The notes below the pieces were generated by a model. The model was given only the letters and a program-made list of their open reading frames with translations. It had not been told where the DNA came from and ran no database searches. Shown piece after piece: positions 62,446 to 64,000 of a stretch of DNA of 64,000 nucleotides. The stretch spans positions 124,001 to 188,000 of the forward strand of contig CAMDAC010000003.1 of assembly GCA_945888325.1 (NCBI GenBank). Reading direction: 5' to 3'. Position numbers and translations under genes: made by a program. Each line of letters starts with the position of its first letter. The stretch's first letter is position 1. The stretch comes from Candidatus Sulfopaludibacter sp. SbA3. GTDB lineage: Bacteria; Pseudomonadota; Alphaproteobacteria; Caulobacterales; Hyphomonadaceae.

Positions 62446-62958
62446 ATGAACCGTTCCCGCAAGATGATGCTCGCCAGCCTGGCGCTCGCGGTCTGCGCGA
62501 TGCCGCTTGCCGCCCACGCCGATCAGGGGCGCGGATACCCGAGGCAATACCTGGGCGACCGGCTGCGCGAGCAAAGCGTGGCTGCGCCGGCGCCTGCGCC
62601 AAACCGGGTCTCCGTCGCGCAGCAAGGCAGCGGCAACGGCGCCGGCGTGCTGCAGACAGGTACCGGAAACACCGCCGGCATCCTTCAGTTCGGCCAGGGC
62701 AATACCGGCGTGATCACGCAGGACGGCTCAAACAATACGGCGTGCCTCATCCAGGCGGGACGCAATCTCAACCGGTCCCTCCAGCAGGTCGGCGACAATC
62801 AGAGTGATGGTCTGCTGCAGACCCGCTGGGGCTCCGAAGTGGTACCGGTGCAGCTTTGCTCAGCCGATACGACACGGCGGGATCTGAGGGCCTATGCGAC
62901 GCCAAATCCGCGAGCGGATGTGCGCACGCGGACGCGGCCGATGGCCCAGCGGCAATAG
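62446..62958 (+). CDS. Curlin repeat protein with cysteines and basic tail (nucleator-like)
   Basis: A 170-residue secreted curlin relative, signal peptide ending AHA. It has about four Q-G-N repeats (AQQGSGN, LQTGTGN, LQFGQGN, TQDGSNN), with C100 inside the fourth repeat and C138 after it, and an arginine-rich tail (TRRDLRAY, RTRTRPMAQRQ). A proline/alanine linker separates the signal from the repeats. CsgB, the nucleator of E. coli curli, also has a basic end, so a minor-subunit role is plausible. AGGAG precedes the ATG, 9 bases after the CsgH stop. Confidence 0.75.
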   Translation: MNRSRKMMLASLALAVCAMPLAAHADQGRGYPRQYLGDRLREQSVAAPAPAPNRVSVAQQGSGNGAGVLQTGTGNTAGILQFGQGNTGVITQDGSNNTACLIQAGRNLNRSLQQVGDNQSDGLLQTRWGSEVVPVQLCSADTTRRDLRAYATPNPRADVRTRTRPMAQRQ

Positions 62959-62971
62959 TCACCGGAGCCGG

Positions 62972-64000
62972 CTAGTCTGCCGCGCACCGCCCGCCGGTGA
63001 CCTGTTCGACCACGGACGGATCGCCATCGGTTTGGGCCGGCGTGATACCCAGCGCGCACGCGATCATGCCGTAGACATTGACGTTTTCGAAGGGGGCGGC
63101 GGTTTCGCCTTGCGGGAAGATCGGACCGGCAGCCACGAACGTGGCCGCCATCGAGGGATCGAGATTGTCATAGCCGTGGTTGCCGGGGATCGGAGCGCGC
63201 CAGCCGCCGACATTCGTGCTGCGCAACAGCCAGCCGGGATCGGCAACGGCGAAGAGGTCCGGCCCGCGCGTGGGGTGGTCGAGATGGTAGTGGCCGGGCA
63301 TCGCGCCGCGCCGGTAGACGCGGATGTGTTCGGATGCGGCGGAGAGGCCGTTGTAGGCGGCTTCGAGCGCCGGGCCTTGGCCGTAAATCTGCAAGGACGG
63401 ATGGCCTGAGCCGCCATAGGGGCCCACAAACTGGGTGACGACGAGCTGGTCGAGATCGATATACTCGCCGACATCGAGCACCTGTTCGGGCGGCGTGTAG
63501 GCCATGCCGTGATCCGACACGACCATGATCGTCGTCGAGTCGGTAAGGCCTCGCGCTCCCAGGCCAGCGATGAGCTGGCCGACGAAGGCGTCGACTTCTG
63601 CGACGGCGGCTTTTGCTTCGGCCGAATTGGGACCGGTATAGTGGGTGACAGTGTCGACGCGGTCGAAATAGACGGCGGCGAAGCGGGGGCGGTCGGCGTC
63701 CGGCACATCATACCAGGCGAGCACTTCGTCAATGCGTTCCTGATAAGGCTTCTCGTGCTGGTAGGGTGTCCAGATGGACGGGCGGATGCCTTCATGAGGC
63801 ACTTCCGAGCCAAGCCAGAACATGATCGCGCTTTTTAGGCCCTGCTTCTCTGCAGTCACCCAGATCGGCTCGCCCTGCCACCAGCGTTCTTCCTGCGGGC
63901 CAGTGGTGGGCTGGAAGTACTCCTTTGCTTCGGCGTCATATGGATTGTTGGCAACCATTCCGTGGTTTTCGGGATAGAGGCCGGTGGCGAGGGAATAGAA
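62972..64000 (-). CDS. Alkaline phosphatase superfamily phosphodiesterase (NPP-like), 5' end outside window
   Basis: The gene is cut by the window edge: the reading frame continues beyond the ORF-track methionine at 63958 to 64000 and encodes SLATGLYPENHGMVANNPYD, the conserved N-terminal region of nucleotide pyrophosphatase/phosphodiesterases. Downstream are VVSDHGMAY (metal site), AVYFDRVDTVTHYTGP and GNHGYDNLDPSM. These enzymes hydrolyse phosphodiester bonds in nucleotides or lipids, usually outside the cytoplasm. Three hundred and forty-two codons are visible here. Confidence 0.88.
   Translation of the reverse strand, partial: FYSLATGLYPENHGMVANNPYDAEAKEYFQPTTGPQEERWWQGEPIWVTAEKQGLKSAIMFWLGSEVPHEGIRPSIWTPYQHEKPYQERIDEVLAWYDVPDADRPRFAAVYFDRVDTVTHYTGPNSAEAKAAVAEVDAFVGQLIAGLGARGLTDSTTIMVVSDHGMAYTPPEQVLDVGEYIDLDQLVVTQFVGPYGGSGHPSLQIYGQGPALEAAYNGLSAASEHIRVYRRGAMPGHYHLDHPTRGPDLFAVADPGWLLRSTNVGGWRAPIPGNHGYDNLDPSMAATFVAAGPIFPQGETAAPFENVNVYGMIACALGITPAQTDGDPSVVEQVTGGRCAAD

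Overview
This is a chromosomal window of a high-GC alphaproteobacterium, most likely Hyphomonadaceae (Hyphomonas-like) or a close Caulobacterales relative. Pointers are a PleC/DivJ-type histidine kinase, an alphaproteobacterial SspB adaptor, a DUF4169 protein, CsgH-type curli genes, a mreB-mreC-mreD-mrdA-rodA operon with a consensus CtrA box, and many lipid and xenobiotic oxidation enzymes. The organism is inferred from gene content only. I saw no rRNA, tRNA, CRISPR array, insertion sequence or prophage block.

Layout. 0-2.4 kb: MarR regulator, then a DUF4197 lipoprotein and an alpha/beta hydrolase. 2.4-4.8 kb: BlaI/BlaR1-like pair behind two tandem operators, ending in a terminator. 4.9-6.8 kb: lipoprotein, kdsB, histidine phosphatase. 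6.8-12.6 kb: PleC-like kinase, pepN, short ribosome hibernation factor, small disordered protein. 12.7-17.0 kb: VanZ-like protein, conserved hypothetical, and two acyl-CoA dehydrogenases flanking an inverted secreted protein. 17.1-21.5 kb: Crp/Fnr regulator plus DUF2892 protein around a palindrome, then an Mla-type lipid transporter (permease with STAS, ATPase, MCE protein, auxiliary lipoprotein). 21.5-33.2 kb: dipeptide epimerase, ABC-F, GNAT, CrtC/AttH-like protein, thioesterase, DUF423, lipoprotein, proline iminopeptidase, enoyl-CoA hydratase, Baeyer-Villiger monooxygenase, NSS transporter. 33.2-39.0 kb: rod-shape operon. 39.0-39.5 kb: regulatory DNA. 39.5-45.4 kb: UvrD/PcrA helicase, cupin, DUF3833, Old Yellow Enzyme, lipoprotein. 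45.4-49.6 kb: small genes, GNAT, CcdAB toxin-antitoxin, PepSY protein, lone coupling protein. 49.6-61.2 kb: AAA ATPase, fumC, SRPBCC-Rieske fusion, TonB-like lipoprotein, RusA, P450, lipoprotein, thioesterase, sspB, PLP lyase, DUF1501/DUF1800, RibD-like reductase. 61.4-63.0 kb: curlin, CsgH, curlin. The window ends inside a phosphodiesterase gene.

Functional themes. Envelope work dominates: the rod complex, KDO activation, lipid transport, many lipoproteins and curli. Oxidative lipid catabolism is the second theme (two ACADs, ECH, BVMO, P450, OYE, thioesterases). The most distinctive sequence signals are regulatory: three GAACG-N3-CGTTC dyads and a CtrA box upstream of mreB, twin BlaI operators, a ccdAB operator over the promoter, and a GTTC-N7-GTTC box upstream of the curlin genes. 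Distinctive proteins are a predicted lipoprotein form of CsgH, a cysteine-containing curlin with a basic tail, a coupling protein without a membrane anchor, and an SRPBCC-Rieske fusion in reversed order.
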